Assembly: GCA_900540855.1 (NCBI GenBank)
Contig: UQHK01000006.1
Location: forward strand, 1-64,000
DNA: 64,000 nt
Reading direction: 5' to 3'
Source of the DNA: an uncultured Collinsella sp.
GTDB taxonomy: Bacteria > Actinomycetota > Coriobacteriia > Coriobacteriales > Coriobacteriaceae
The translations under genes were made by a program, and so were the position numbers. The first letter of the stretch is position 1, and each line of letters begins with the position of its first letter. Positions 23,329 to 31,644 of the stretch are shown one piece after another. The notes under the pieces were generated by a model, which saw only the letters and a list, made by a program, of their open reading frames with translations, was not told the origin of the DNA and ran no database searches.

Positions 23329-24411
23329 TTACGCAAACAGGCCGTAGATGCTGATGTTGGCCTTGGCATAGAGGCCGTTAGCATACTCGGTCCACTTGGA
23401 GCTAGCGCTTGAGGCCTGCGAGGAATACTGCTGGTAGGCGGTGTAATAGGCGGTCATGGCCTGCTTATAGGTAGCGCTATCGGCCGTAAAGGCATCGTCA
23501 GCGAAGGCCTTGGCATAGGTGCTATCGGCGTCCTTCCAGGTGCCCTTCTCGCTATCCCACTCGTCGCCGGCAAGGTTAATGATGTAGTCGGCGTAGTCCT
23601 TGCTCGCGGTCTCCTCGTTGCCGTCAGCAGGCTCGGTCGGGGCGGTTGGCATGCTTGCGGAGCTATCGCCGACCTTCTTCTTGTAGAGCTTCTGCAGCGT
23701 CGCGGACTGGCGGACGATCTGCTTGGCCTGGTCCTTGGACACGCCGTACTGTTTTGCCATGGTCTTGTAGTCGGAGGTGCCGATGGAATCCTCGGCGTAC
23801 TTCTTCATCTCCTTAGAAGAGACGGTGATGCCCTCGTCCTCGGCAGCGTCGAGCAGGATCTTGTTGCGCACGTAGGACAGGATGACGTCGGCAGAAGGAG
23901 CGGTGTAGTTGCCATCGCTATCCTTGACGGTGTCAAGGCTGTACTGGCTCTCGATGGCCTCGCGCGCAGTGATGTCGCTCTTCTTGCCGTTGTAGCTATA
24001 GCTTGCCACGGTCGAATCGAGCTGGTCCTCGGTGAGGGTCGCCGAGCCGACACCCTTGCCGCCAAAGCCGCCATTGCCAATAAAGAAGCCGACCACCGCA
24101 GCAATCACGATGGCGACCACAAAGGCGGCAATCATCGTCTTCTTATGCTTGGATGCATGGTCGTCCGTATCGGAGTCGTCCTCGTCCTGCTCCTCGGGCA
24201 TCAGATTCTCGTCAGCGGCGTCCGCGGCGATCTTTGCCTCCAGGCGAGCGTCCTCTTCCTCGGCGGTCGTGCCGGCAGCAATGTGCTCGGCAGACGTACC
24301 AGCGACCAGATCGATCTTCTCGTCCTCGTCACCATGGGGGCCTTCGCCGCGCTCGATGATCTGGATGCCGTCGATCTCGTCCTTTTCGTCCTTCTTTTGA
24401 ATCAAACCCAT
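23329..24411 (-). CDS. Membrane-anchored SurA N-domain-like protein
   Basis: A 360-aa protein with a long acidic cytoplasmic N-terminus (residues 1-90, rich in Asp and Glu), one membrane segment (about 92-113) and an extracellular domain. The stretch from about 125 to 250 (LTEDQLDSTVASYSYNG, VLSYVRNKILLDAAEDEGI, SKEMKKYAEDSIG, YGVSKDQAKQIVRQSATLQKLY) resembles the SurA/trigger-factor-like chaperone domain of PrsA-type foldases. No PPIase domain is visible. The C-terminus is Ser/Tyr/Ala-rich. It may assist folding of secreted proteins. It is a single gene with its own terminators. Confidence 0.7.
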   Translation of the reverse strand: MGLIQKKDEKDEIDGIQIIERGEGPHGDEDEKIDLVAGTSAEHIAAGTTAEEEDARLEAKIAADAADENLMPEEQDEDDSDTDDHASKHKKTMIAAFVVAIVIAAVVGFFIGNGGFGGKGVGSATLTEDQLDSTVASYSYNGKKSDITAREAIESQYSLDTVKDSDGNYTAPSADVILSYVRNKILLDAAEDEGITVSSKEMKKYAEDSIGTSDYKTMAKQYGVSKDQAKQIVRQSATLQKLYKKKVGDSSASMPTAPTEPADGNEETASKDYADYIINLAGDEWDSEKGTWKDADSTYAKAFADDAFTADSATYKQAMTAYYTAYQQYSSQASSASSKWTEYANGLYAKANISIYGLFA

Positions 24412-24449
24412 ATCGGTTACTCCTTGTTAGGAAACATAGTCCCCAATAG

Positions 24450-24478
24450 AATACGCCCGACGGAGCGCCGGGCGTATT
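24450..24478 (-). terminator. Hairpin after the isocitrate dehydrogenase gene
   Basis: AATACGCCCG pairs with CGGGCGTATT, located 60 bp beyond the minus-strand stop at 24538. Confidence 0.7.
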
Positions 24479-24537
24479 GATTCTTAGGTTATACGCAAAC
24501 ACTTAAGTACTATTTAGGCGTTTGCAGCCTGCATGCC

Positions 24538-25623
24538 TTAGGCCAGGTGCGCGATAACGGCATCGGCGAAGGCCTGCGTGCCCACGGCGCCCTCAACGGA
24601 GCCGGTCTGGGCACGACGCACGTCACCGGTAACCTGTTCGCCCTCGTCGAGCGTGGCAGAGACGGCGGCGCGAATGCGGTTAGCCGCGTCGTTCTCACCC
24701 AGGTGATCGAGCATCATCGCAGCAGAGAGAATCTCGGCCGTGGGGTTGGCGATATCCTGCCCCGCGATATCAGGCGCAGAGCCGTGCGTCGCCTCAAAGA
24801 TGGCGCAGTCGGCACCGATGTTGGAGCCGGGGGCCATCCCTAAGCCGCCCACCAGGCCGGCGCACAGGTCGCTCACGATGTCGCCGTACAGGTTGGGCAG
24901 CACCAGGACATCGAAGTCGTTGGGGTTCTGAACCAGGCCCATGCAGGTAGCGTCGACGATCTTGTCGTTGAACTCGATGTCGGGATAGTTGGCAGCCACC
25001 TCGCGCGCCACGCGCAGGAACAGGCCGTCGGTCGCCTTCATGATGTTGGCCTTGTGCACGGCCGTCACCTTTTTGCGGCCGCAGCGGCGGGCATACTCAA
25101 AGGCATACTCCACAATGCGGCGGCTCTTGGCGATGGAGATGGGCTTGATTGAGATGGCGGAATCAGCGGCGAAGGTCTTCTGGCCCGAGCGCTCGACGAG
25201 CTGCGAGAGTTCCTCGACCTCGGCAGCGCCCTCATCGAACTCGATACCGGCGTAGAGGTCCTCGGTGTTCTCGCGCACGATGACCAGGTCGACGTCGCGG
25301 AAACGCGAGCCGTCGCCCGGCTGCGACAGACAAGGACGCACGCAGGCATACAGGTCAAAGTGCTTGCGCAGGGCCACGTTAACGCTGCGGAAGCCCGTGC
25401 CGACCGGCGTAGTGATGGGGCCTTTGATGGCAACCTTGGTCTCGGCAACCGCGTCGAGCACGTGCTGGGGCAGCGGCGTGCCAAACTCGTCCATGACGCC
25501 GACGCCGGCCTCCTGGACATTCCAGTTGATCTGGACGCCGGTGGCCTCGACCACGCGGCGCATGGCCTGCGTAATCTCGGGACCGATACCGTCACCGGGA
25601 ATCAGGACTACATCGTGCGCCAT
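24538..25623 (-). CDS. NAD-type isocitrate/isopropylmalate-family dehydrogenase
   Basis: A 361-aa oxidoreductase of the IDH/IPMDH family. The start MAHDVVLIPGDGIGPEI is canonical. The substrate loop has TTPVGTGFRSVNVALRKHFDLY with the Ser typical of isocitrate enzymes rather than isopropylmalate ones, then VIVRENTEDLYAGIE, the catalytic KANIMKATDGLF, and the cofactor loop EATHGSAPDIAGQDIANP. Together these favour NAD-dependent isocitrate dehydrogenase (isocitrate to 2-oxoglutarate). Homoisocitrate activity cannot be excluded. It is followed by its terminator and preceded by the HEAT-repeat gene 6 bp upstream. Confidence 0.83.
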   Translation of the reverse strand: MAHDVVLIPGDGIGPEITQAMRRVVEATGVQINWNVQEAGVGVMDEFGTPLPQHVLDAVAETKVAIKGPITTPVGTGFRSVNVALRKHFDLYACVRPCLSQPGDGSRFRDVDLVIVRENTEDLYAGIEFDEGAAEVEELSQLVERSGQKTFAADSAISIKPISIAKSRRIVEYAFEYARRCGRKKVTAVHKANIMKATDGLFLRVAREVAANYPDIEFNDKIVDATCMGLVQNPNDFDVLVLPNLYGDIVSDLCAGLVGGLGMAPGSNIGADCAIFEATHGSAPDIAGQDIANPTAEILSAAMMLDHLGENDAANRIRAAVSATLDEGEQVTGDVRRAQTGSVEGAVGTQAFADAVIAHLA

Positions 25624-25629
25624 AATCTG

Positions 25630-26328
25630 TTACTCCTCGTCTTCGGCGTCGTCAGATTTTTTAACGCTAGCACGCTTCTTCTTTTTGGAGAGATCCAGGC
25701 CAAAACGTTTAACAAGCATTTCGCAAATCTCGCTCGAGCGAGCCTTGAGATAGCTGCCCTTGCCGTTCTCGGCATCGAACTTAAGACGCAGCGCAAGCTT
25801 CTCTGCGACCTCGGCGTCGATCTCGCCCTGGCCAAACTCGTACAGGCAACCGAGCATGTCGCGATACTCAAGGTCGCCGTGGTAGCACTGAATGGCCTCG
25901 TCCAGGATGGGCCAAGCCTCGCGCGAACGCTCAACGCTCGTGGCGCCCCACACGCACAGCAGGCGGAAGGCGGCATAGCGCAGCGTGGAGGAAATCTCGT
26001 CGAACAGCGCGGTCTCGGCGCCCTCAAAGGCATCGCCCAGCTGCTCGGGGCAGGTGGTGGCGAGCGCCGTCAGGGCATCGAGGGCCTCCCAGCGGGTCTG
26101 TGCCTCGGGGCGGTCGAGCGCCTCGATCAACGCGGGCACGCAGGGCACGACGCGCTGCGGATCGCGCTCGGCAAGCAGGTGCAGCACGCGGGCGGCAAAC
26201 TGGCGGATGCGGCGCGTGGGGCAGCCGAGCTCCTGGACCAGTCGATCGACGGCGTTCTCGTTCTCCTCTGCCAGCTGGAGCTGTGCCAGCTCCTCGTCGG
26301 TGAGCTGTTCGTCTTTGTTTTCTGCCAT
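25630..26328 (-). CDS. HEAT-repeat-like helical protein
   Basis: 232 aa, almost wholly helical. Repeating units such as CPTRRIRQFAARVLHLLAER, VPALIEALDRPEAQTRWEAL and DEISSTLRYAAFRLLCVWG look like HEAT repeats, which form protein-binding scaffolds. The C-terminus is basic (SKKKKRASVKKS) then acidic. It lies 6 bp before the dehydrogenase gene and is probably co-transcribed with it. No enzymatic motif is seen and the role is unknown. Confidence 0.65.
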   Translation of the reverse strand: MAENKDEQLTDEELAQLQLAEENENAVDRLVQELGCPTRRIRQFAARVLHLLAERDPQRVVPCVPALIEALDRPEAQTRWEALDALTALATTCPEQLGDAFEGAETALFDEISSTLRYAAFRLLCVWGATSVERSREAWPILDEAIQCYHGDLEYRDMLGCLYEFGQGEIDAEVAEKLALRLKFDAENGKGSYLKARSSEICEMLVKRFGLDLSKKKKRASVKKSDDAEDEE

Positions 26329-26343
26329 AGTTACCTCTTCTTT

Positions 26344-26772
26344 TTATTTCTTGGCGTGCTTGCCAGCACCCTTGCTGTCATCGGTGACCGAGATGAGCTG
26401 TCGGTCGGCCGCGCCATTGCGACGTGCACGGCGGCGTTCCTCGGCATCGCCCGCGTCGGCGGCGGCTCGATGAGCCTTGTTGACGTTAAAGACCTCGTCG
26501 TGCTTGCGCCACGGACCGACGGACTCGCCAAAGCTCATCTTAAGGCCGGCGATAAAGCCACCGAGCCAGCCGATCGGCGCAAACTGCACCAGCGGGAACA
26601 GCGAGAACACCCAGGTCAGCAGGACGACTGCCGCCGCTCCTGCAAAGTTGGCAATCCAGTAGTCGCGCTTGGTGATGACACGCTTTTCGCAGGCCCACTG
26701 GCCGCACAAAAAGCCGATGTAAATCGCAAAGAGAAAGAGCACCAGCGCAAGCACCACGAACGTCCAGCTCAT
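26344..26772 (-). CDS. Small membrane protein, unknown function
   Basis: 142 aa, starting MSWTFVVLALVLF at 26772, 5 bp after the stop of the upstream gene; the longer frame to 26808 overlaps that gene and lacks support. Two or three membrane segments (about residues 4-24, 38-60 and 65-80) are followed by a charged cytoplasmic tail rich in Arg, Ala and Asp. It forms part of the minus-strand run with the HEAT-repeat gene. No family recognised. Confidence 0.6.
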   Translation of the reverse strand: MSWTFVVLALVLFLFAIYIGFLCGQWACEKRVITKRDYWIANFAGAAAVVLLTWVFSLFPLVQFAPIGWLGGFIAGLKMSFGESVGPWRKHDEVFNVNKAHRAAADAGDAEERRRARRNGAADRQLISVTDDSKGAGKHAKK

Positions 26773-26777
26773 GGGCG

Positions 26778-27857
26778 CTACTCCCCGTGATGGTGGCCGC
26801 AGCAGCACTCGTGGCCGTCGTCATGGCCGTGGCCGCCGCAGCACTCGTGGTCCTCGCCGTGGTGATGGCCACAACCGCACTCATGGTCCTCGCCGTGCTC
26901 GCCGCAACCGCAACCTTCCTCGTGAGCGCCATGCTCCTCGGGACGATACTGCGACCAGTCCAGACCGGCGGCGATGGCATCGGCCTCCTCCTTATAGAGG
27001 ACCGTGATGGCCTGGGTGCCCAGCTTGGCGCCACCGATAGCGTCGAGCATGTCGTAGAGCGTAAAGGCCACGTCGGCGCCGGGCAGCGCGAGCTCGCGGT
27101 CATCGGCGTAAGCAAGGGCCAGGCGCAGGTCCTTAATGAAGTGCTCGACCATAAAGCCGGGCTTGTAGTCGCCGTCGAGCGCCTTGGGAGCCAGGCTCTC
27201 CATGGCGCCGGACTTGCCGGTACCGCCCAAGATCATCTGGCGGGTCTTCTCCAGGTCAAGGCCGCTCAGCTCGGCAAATGCCATGGCGTCTGCCATACCG
27301 ACCATGCAGGCGCCCAGCGACACCTGGTTGGCGAGCTTGGCAGCCTGGCCTTTGCCGGCGCCGTCGAAGCAGCAGATATTTGCCGCAAAGGTGGCAAGGA
27401 CGTCGCGGACTGGGGCGATATCGTTCTCGGTGGCGCCCACGATAGCCGTGAGCGTGCCGGCGATAGCACCAGACTCGCCGCCGGTGACGGGGCAGTCAAA
27501 CGCCATGCGACCAGAAACCTGGGCGGCCTCGGCAATGTCACGGGCGAGCTCGGGCGAGCTCGTGGTGAGGTCGATCAAGACCGCGCCCGGCTTGGTGCAC
27601 GCGAGCAGGCCGTCGCCCGCCAGGTAGAGCTCCTCGACCTCGGAGGGATAGCCCACCATGGTAAAGACGACATCGGCGTTAGCCACGGCATCGGCCGGCG
27701 TATCGGCCCAAACGGCACCGCGCTCGATGAGCGCCGCAGCCTTGGACTTGGTGCGGTTGTTGACCGTGACGGGATAGCCGGCATCCAGGATGTGGCCGGC
27801 GATGGGGGCACCCATGATTCCGGTGCCGATAAATGCGACGGAGAGCTTGTTTGCCAT
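26778..27857 (-). CDS. 3-hydroxyisobutyrate-dehydrogenase-family oxidoreductase with Cys/His-rich C-terminal tail
   Basis: 359 aa. The N-terminal Rossmann domain has FIGTGIMGAPIAGHIL, the substrate motif DCPVTGGESGA is near residue 125, and the catalytic lysine is in GKGQAAKLANQ. This fits tartronate-semialdehyde reductase/3-hydroxyisobutyrate dehydrogenase-like enzymes of about 290-300 aa. The chain then continues into a 53-residue tail (about 307-359) with 14 His and 9 Cys in blocks such as CGCGHHHGEDHECC. Such tails bind Ni, Zn or Cu in SlyD and some HypB proteins. The frame is continuous, with normal codons and a proper stop 5 bp before the next gene. Substrate not known. Confidence 0.82.
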   Translation of the reverse strand: MANKLSVAFIGTGIMGAPIAGHILDAGYPVTVNNRTKSKAAALIERGAVWADTPADAVANADVVFTMVGYPSEVEELYLAGDGLLACTKPGAVLIDLTTSSPELARDIAEAAQVSGRMAFDCPVTGGESGAIAGTLTAIVGATENDIAPVRDVLATFAANICCFDGAGKGQAAKLANQVSLGACMVGMADAMAFAELSGLDLEKTRQMILGGTGKSGAMESLAPKALDGDYKPGFMVEHFIKDLRLALAYADDRELALPGADVAFTLYDMLDAIGGAKLGTQAITVLYKEEADAIAAGLDWSQYRPEEHGAHEEGCGCGEHGEDHECGCGHHHGEDHECCGGHGHDDGHECCCGHHHGE

Positions 27858-27950
27858 GAAACCTTTCCTTTTGGGTTGGGTGTTGTTACCAGGTTGAATA
27901 CTCAGCGCCAGCGCTTGAGCCGCGGGGGCGCCTGTGGTCGTAGCGTCTGT

Positions 27951-28904
27951 CTACTCACCGCGCACACGGCGCGCGATGCGGTCGGAAAGCGAGGCTTTCT
28001 CGGCGCGGTTCTTGCCCCAAAACGCAAGTGCCACCATGCCGGGCCCCACGTGCGAGCCGATGGTAGGACCGACGGAGCTACGGATAATCGTGACGTCGGC
28101 GCAGCCCTCCTCCTTGCGAACGGCGGCCTCGAGCCAGTCACCATCCTTCTCGGCATCGGCAGTCATAATGGCGATGGGCATGGTGCGATCAGGCACATAG
28201 TTCTCGCGGAACGACTTGAGAATGGACTTGAGTGCCTTCTTGCGACCGCGGTTGACGCCAATCAGCGACAGCGAGCCGGCCAGGTCGTAGGACAGCTCGG
28301 GTTTGACGTCGAGCTTTGCCGTGAGCTGTGCCGCCGCGGGCGGAATGCGGCCGCCGGCAGCCAGCGCGTCAAAGCTCTCGAGCGTAAAGTAGCCGTGCAC
28401 GTAGGTCTTGGCCTCGTTTGCCCAGTCGACCAGCTGCTTGGCGGTCAGTCCCGCCGAGCGCTGGCGCACGGCCTCGAGCGCCAAGAGCTCGCCGGTCGCA
28501 CAGGGCAGGGCGTTGTCGACCACGTAGAGCTCAAAGTCGGGATACTCGGCGCGCACGGCGTCCGCCGCCTGGCACGCGGAGTTGTAGCTCGACGACAGCG
28601 CCGAGGTAAAGCACAGGTAAACCGTGGGCGTGCCCTCTTTGGCGCACTCGGTGAAGAACTCGATATAGCGACCGAGCGACACGGCGGAGGTAGACACGCG
28701 AGCGCCGGCGCGCATGCGGTCGTAGAACTCCTTAGGGCTCATGCTCGACCAGATATCGTCCGTGCGCTCCTCGCCATCGATGATAAAGGGGAAGCCCAAG
28801 ATATCGACATCGAGGTTCGCGGCAACCTCGGGGCTAAAGTCGCAGCAGGTATCGACGACGATGCGGCAGCGGTCAGAATGGCCGGTAGATGCAGCCTTGT
28901 CCAT
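27951..28904 (-). CDS. DegV-family fatty-acid-binding protein
   Basis: 317 aa. The N-terminal block RIVVDTCCDFSPEVAANL and the middle GARVSTSAVSLGRYIEFF with the fatty-acid carboxylate-binding Thr/Ser identify the DegV (FakB) family, which presents fatty acids to a FakA kinase. The second domain contains LYVVDNALPCATGE and the usual HVGPGMVALAFWG near the end. The ATG at 28904 is used, with GGAG upstream; the preceding TTG is less likely. No fakA is seen here. Confidence 0.85.
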   Translation of the reverse strand: MDKAASTGHSDRCRIVVDTCCDFSPEVAANLDVDILGFPFIIDGEERTDDIWSSMSPKEFYDRMRAGARVSTSAVSLGRYIEFFTECAKEGTPTVYLCFTSALSSSYNSACQAADAVRAEYPDFELYVVDNALPCATGELLALEAVRQRSAGLTAKQLVDWANEAKTYVHGYFTLESFDALAAGGRIPPAAAQLTAKLDVKPELSYDLAGSLSLIGVNRGRKKALKSILKSFRENYVPDRTMPIAIMTADAEKDGDWLEAAVRKEEGCADVTIIRSSVGPTIGSHVGPGMVALAFWGKNRAEKASLSDRIARRVRGE

Positions 28905-28922
28905 CAAAGCGACTCCTTACGT

Positions 28923-28955
28923 AAAAAAGGCGGCCATCCGCATGGGATGACCGCC
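28923..28955 (-). terminator. Terminator of the hpf gene
   Basis: On the minus strand GGCGGTCATCC and GGATGGCCGCC form a stem followed by six U. Confidence 0.85.
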
Positions 28956-28984
28956 GGCCGTTAACTCATGCAAGTTAACGTATT

Positions 28985-29569
28985 TTACTCGTCAAGTGTT
29001 TCGATGCGGGGCTTGATGATGCCATATCCACCATTCTTACGGTGATACACCACATTGATGAGGCCAGTCGTCGCGTTCTCGAACACGTAGAAGTCGTGGC
29101 CGAGCAGATCGGTCTGCACCAGCGCCTGCTCCTCAGTCATCGGGGTGACATCGATGACCTTCTCGCGGACGAGCAGGTCGTCCTCCTCCTCGGGCAGCAG
29201 CAGGTCGGCCAGATCCTCGACGCGCTCGACCGGTGCGACATCCGCTGCGCTGGCACCGCCCTGGCGGTTGTCCACGACCTTGGTCTTGAACTTGCGCAGC
29301 TGGCGGGTGACCTTATCGGCGGAGAGGTCGATGGCAGCGTACATATCTGCACCGTGCTCGGCAACGCGAATCACCGAACCGCGGGCACGAACCGTAACCT
29401 CGACGATTGCCGGGTTGGGGTTCGAGGGGTTCTTCTCATAGCGAAGCACGACGTCGACTGTCATGGGCTCGATATCGAAAACCTTGAGCGCCTCGCCGAT
29501 CTTCTCGTCCACATGCGCACGCAGAGCATCGGTTACCGTCGTCTTGCGTCCAGAAACCTTGATATCCAT
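28985..29569 (-). CDS. hpf: Long-form ribosome hibernation promoting factor
   Basis: Binds the small ribosomal subunit and dimerises ribosomes in stationary phase. From the ATG at 29569 (MDIKVSGRKTTVTDALRAHV, ribosome site TTGGAG) the protein has 194 aa. An N-terminal S30AE/YfiA domain covers about residues 1-100. A linker follows, then the C-terminal dimerisation domain with EEALVQTDLLGHDFYVFENATTG-like sequence ending in the conserved GGYGIIKP. The longer frame to 29629 has no ribosome site. Single gene with its own terminator. Confidence 0.92.
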   Translation of the reverse strand: MDIKVSGRKTTVTDALRAHVDEKIGEALKVFDIEPMTVDVVLRYEKNPSNPNPAIVEVTVRARGSVIRVAEHGADMYAAIDLSADKVTRQLRKFKTKVVDNRQGGASAADVAPVERVEDLADLLLPEEEDDLLVREKVIDVTPMTEEQALVQTDLLGHDFYVFENATTGLINVVYHRKNGGYGIIKPRIETLDE

Positions 29570-29785
29570 ACGTGGCTCCAATCTGCCTCGGGGACTTACT
29601 GTACTGGCTATGTACCCATTGCCGTGCATTTAATCACGCGGATTCCTAAAGACCCGAATAACGATTGCTTGATACCGCATACCGAAGTCTCGCACTTTTC
29701 CGTGGCAAAGTGCGCTATGGGAGGGCGTCGGCGACTTTGTATTTGGTCCCGAAAATTGGCTTTGACCTGCTGGTTTTATAGGGAT

Positions 29786-29820
29786 AAAAAAGCCGGGCTC
29801 CCCTATTGGGGAAGCCCGGC
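29786..29820 (-). terminator. Terminator of the solute-binding lipoprotein gene
   Basis: GCCGGGCT and AGCCCGGC stem with inner CCCC/GGGG, followed on the minus strand by six U. Confidence 0.88.
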
Positions 29821-29886
29821 AGTGCGTGTTGAAACCGTGAAGAGGCGTCCTTTCCAACGTATAGGAGACACCACCCCTAGCAATAA

Positions 29887-30912
29887 CTAGCTATTGAGTT
29901 TGTTAATGTCGTCGTCGGTGATGGTGCCTTCTTGGCTGGACGATTTGTCCTCGGAGGATGCGGTCTCATTGTTGGAATCGGAGGACTCGCTGCCGGAGGA
30001 CGTGGTCTCACTGGACTCAGAGTCGCCCGGCTGCACGTTAGCGCCCGAAACCGTCTTAGTGGTGAGGTCGTAGGGAATCTGGCCGTACCAGACGCAGTGA
30101 ACCGCCTCGAGCGTGCCGTCGACCGTGATGTCGTCGAGGGCATCACTCACGGCACGGCACAGTTCGTCATTGGACGAGAGGCCCGCAACACCAAGCGTCA
30201 AGGGCGCCTCGAGCGCACCGACATAGGAGACCCCGCTCATCAGGCGTGCAAGATAGCCGCCGGCTGTGGAGTCGCAGATCACATAGTCGACCTCGCCGGA
30301 CTCGAGCGCCTCAAAGCACTCGTTGATGTTGGAGTAGGTCTTTTGGTTGGCGGTGATGCTCTGCTTAGCAAGCGCCTCCTGCGAGGCCGAGGACATCTGG
30401 ACACCCAGAGTAGACGTGTTAAGGGTATCGGTGGAAACGTTTAGCGACCCACCATCGCTGGTTCTACCGAACACGGAAGCGGCATCGTACAGGCAGGTGC
30501 CGAGCGAGCTAACGTCCCCGTCCGTGGAGTTGATCTCGCCGATAAAGATATCAGCCTTTTTGTCGCCGAGCGCGGAACCTGCCGAGGACGACTCGACAAA
30601 GGCGACCTTAAGGCCCATGCGGCTTGCGAGGGCGCGGGCGGCGTCGACCGCATACCCCGTGAGCTCGCCGTCGGTGCCCTGCATGGCCTGCGGCGCATCG
30701 GAAGTATCGAGGGCGACCGTCAGGGTACCGGGGGTGACCAGGGCATCATCCGACACCGTGGGCGTGACGGTCTCGTACTCGATCCGGTCGATCGTGGGAG
30801 TCGTGAACGTAGACAGCGGGTTGAACGCGCATCCGCTCAGGCCCAAAACGGCGATGACCGCTGCGGTCCCAGCACCTAACCGAGCCGCGTGCATCAAGCT
30901 GCCCCTCACCAT
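29887..30912 (-). CDS. Solute-binding lipoprotein (family 3 type)
   Basis: From ATG 30912 the protein is 341 aa. A lipoprotein signal (MVRGSLMHAARLGAG, VIAVLGLSGC) ends in Cys28, then a family-3 solute-binding domain (TLTVALDTSDAPQAM, GELTGYAVDAARALASRMG, KKADIFIGEINST, EALESGEVDYVICDS). The tail of about 55 residues is rich in Ser, Glu and Thr. No ABC permease or ATPase is near, so it may be a sensor or an orphan receptor, probably for an amino acid. The reading frame stays open upstream to 31293. The extra part has arginine-rich, intergenic-like composition and no ribosome site, so the start is uncertain. Confidence 0.75.
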   Translation of the reverse strand: MVRGSLMHAARLGAGTAAVIAVLGLSGCAFNPLSTFTTPTIDRIEYETVTPTVSDDALVTPGTLTVALDTSDAPQAMQGTDGELTGYAVDAARALASRMGLKVAFVESSSAGSALGDKKADIFIGEINSTDGDVSSLGTCLYDAASVFGRTSDGGSLNVSTDTLNTSTLGVQMSSASQEALAKQSITANQKTYSNINECFEALESGEVDYVICDSTAGGYLARLMSGVSYVGALEAPLTLGVAGLSSNDELCRAVSDALDDITVDGTLEAVHCVWYGQIPYDLTTKTVSGANVQPGDSESSETTSSGSESSDSNNETASSEDKSSSQEGTITDDDINKLNS

Positions 30913-31393
30913 GTCCACTACCCTGCCTTCTGTGTCGTATACGATCCGTGCGTTGCGCGGAATATCAGGTTGTTCCCACCAGCTGACCTGGTATTTGACC
31001 CCACACTTGCGCACCGGGGCGTTTGCTCGGGAGGCCGCAGCCACCTTCACGACTGGCCCGCTCGCCCGCGAGGCGGTATTGCCCCAAAGAAAGTAGAACG
31101 GACGGTGCGGCTTACATCTAGGACGCGCCATGATTGCGCCGCGCGCACGCGGTCGCTTACGTGGATCCCTTTGACCGCGTCTGTCTTGGACTAGGACGGG
31201 CATTTCGTCCGTCCGCAACCACAGCCTGGTAGGAACGTAGCGCATTATAGCTAAGTTCAAGCTAAAGTTTAAGGTTAGGGGCGTCATTCGCATCGCGAGT
31301 ACAGATTTCGCAGGTCGGAGTGGGCTATTCGTGCCTCTGTGAAGCCCGGAGCTCCCCTATGGGGAGCTCCGGGGCACCCTTCCTAGGGTGCCG
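30913..31393. other. Intergenic region with open minus frame and two hairpins
   Basis: The minus frame of the lipoprotein gene stays open to 31293 but without a good start. At 31346-31377 CCGGAGCTCCCC pairs with GGGGAGCTCCGG, and at 31373-31392 GGCACCCT pairs with AGGGTGCC. They directly adjoin the inverted-repeat element at 31394. I see no other gene here. Confidence 0.5.
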
Positions 31394-31610
31394 TGGCCAA
31401 AAAATGGCAAATATGAGTACTGTCACCAATTTAGTAACAGGCAATTTTGGCCTCTCGGACAGATTTTGCGCTCAGTGTCGCCAACCTGATGCTTAGTTAT
31501 TCTACATTTGTTTATTATCTTCTTACTTTATGACGCCTCCGAGCCCTAAATTCCTTGATTTTGCTGTTATTGATTTAGTGACAGTACTCATATTTGCCAT
31601 ATTTTGGCCA
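31394..31610. repeat. TIR element copy 1 (217 bp, 33-bp terminal inverted repeats)
   Basis: The left end 31394-31426 and right end 31578-31610 are inverse copies differing at one of 33 positions; the shared word is CAAATATGAGTACTGT. Weaker symmetry continues inward (AGTAACAG against CTGTTATT). The centre is non-coding and AT-richer than the surroundings. No target-site duplication is obvious. It belongs to a family with the elements at 45935 and 62578. Confidence 0.88.
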
Positions 31611-31644
31611 GGGCATATGATTAACCCCCTATTTTCGACGTGAA

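Noticed and set aside
26778..26940. Frameshift artefact producing the Cys/His tail
   Set aside because: The frame continues smoothly into the tail, the codon pattern stays coding-like, and the stop is 5 bp before the next gene start.
26787..28964. Long open frame on the plus strand (725 codons)
   Set aside because: It is the antisense shadow of the dehydrogenase and DegV genes; low-complexity Gly/Val/Asp composition and no ribosome site.
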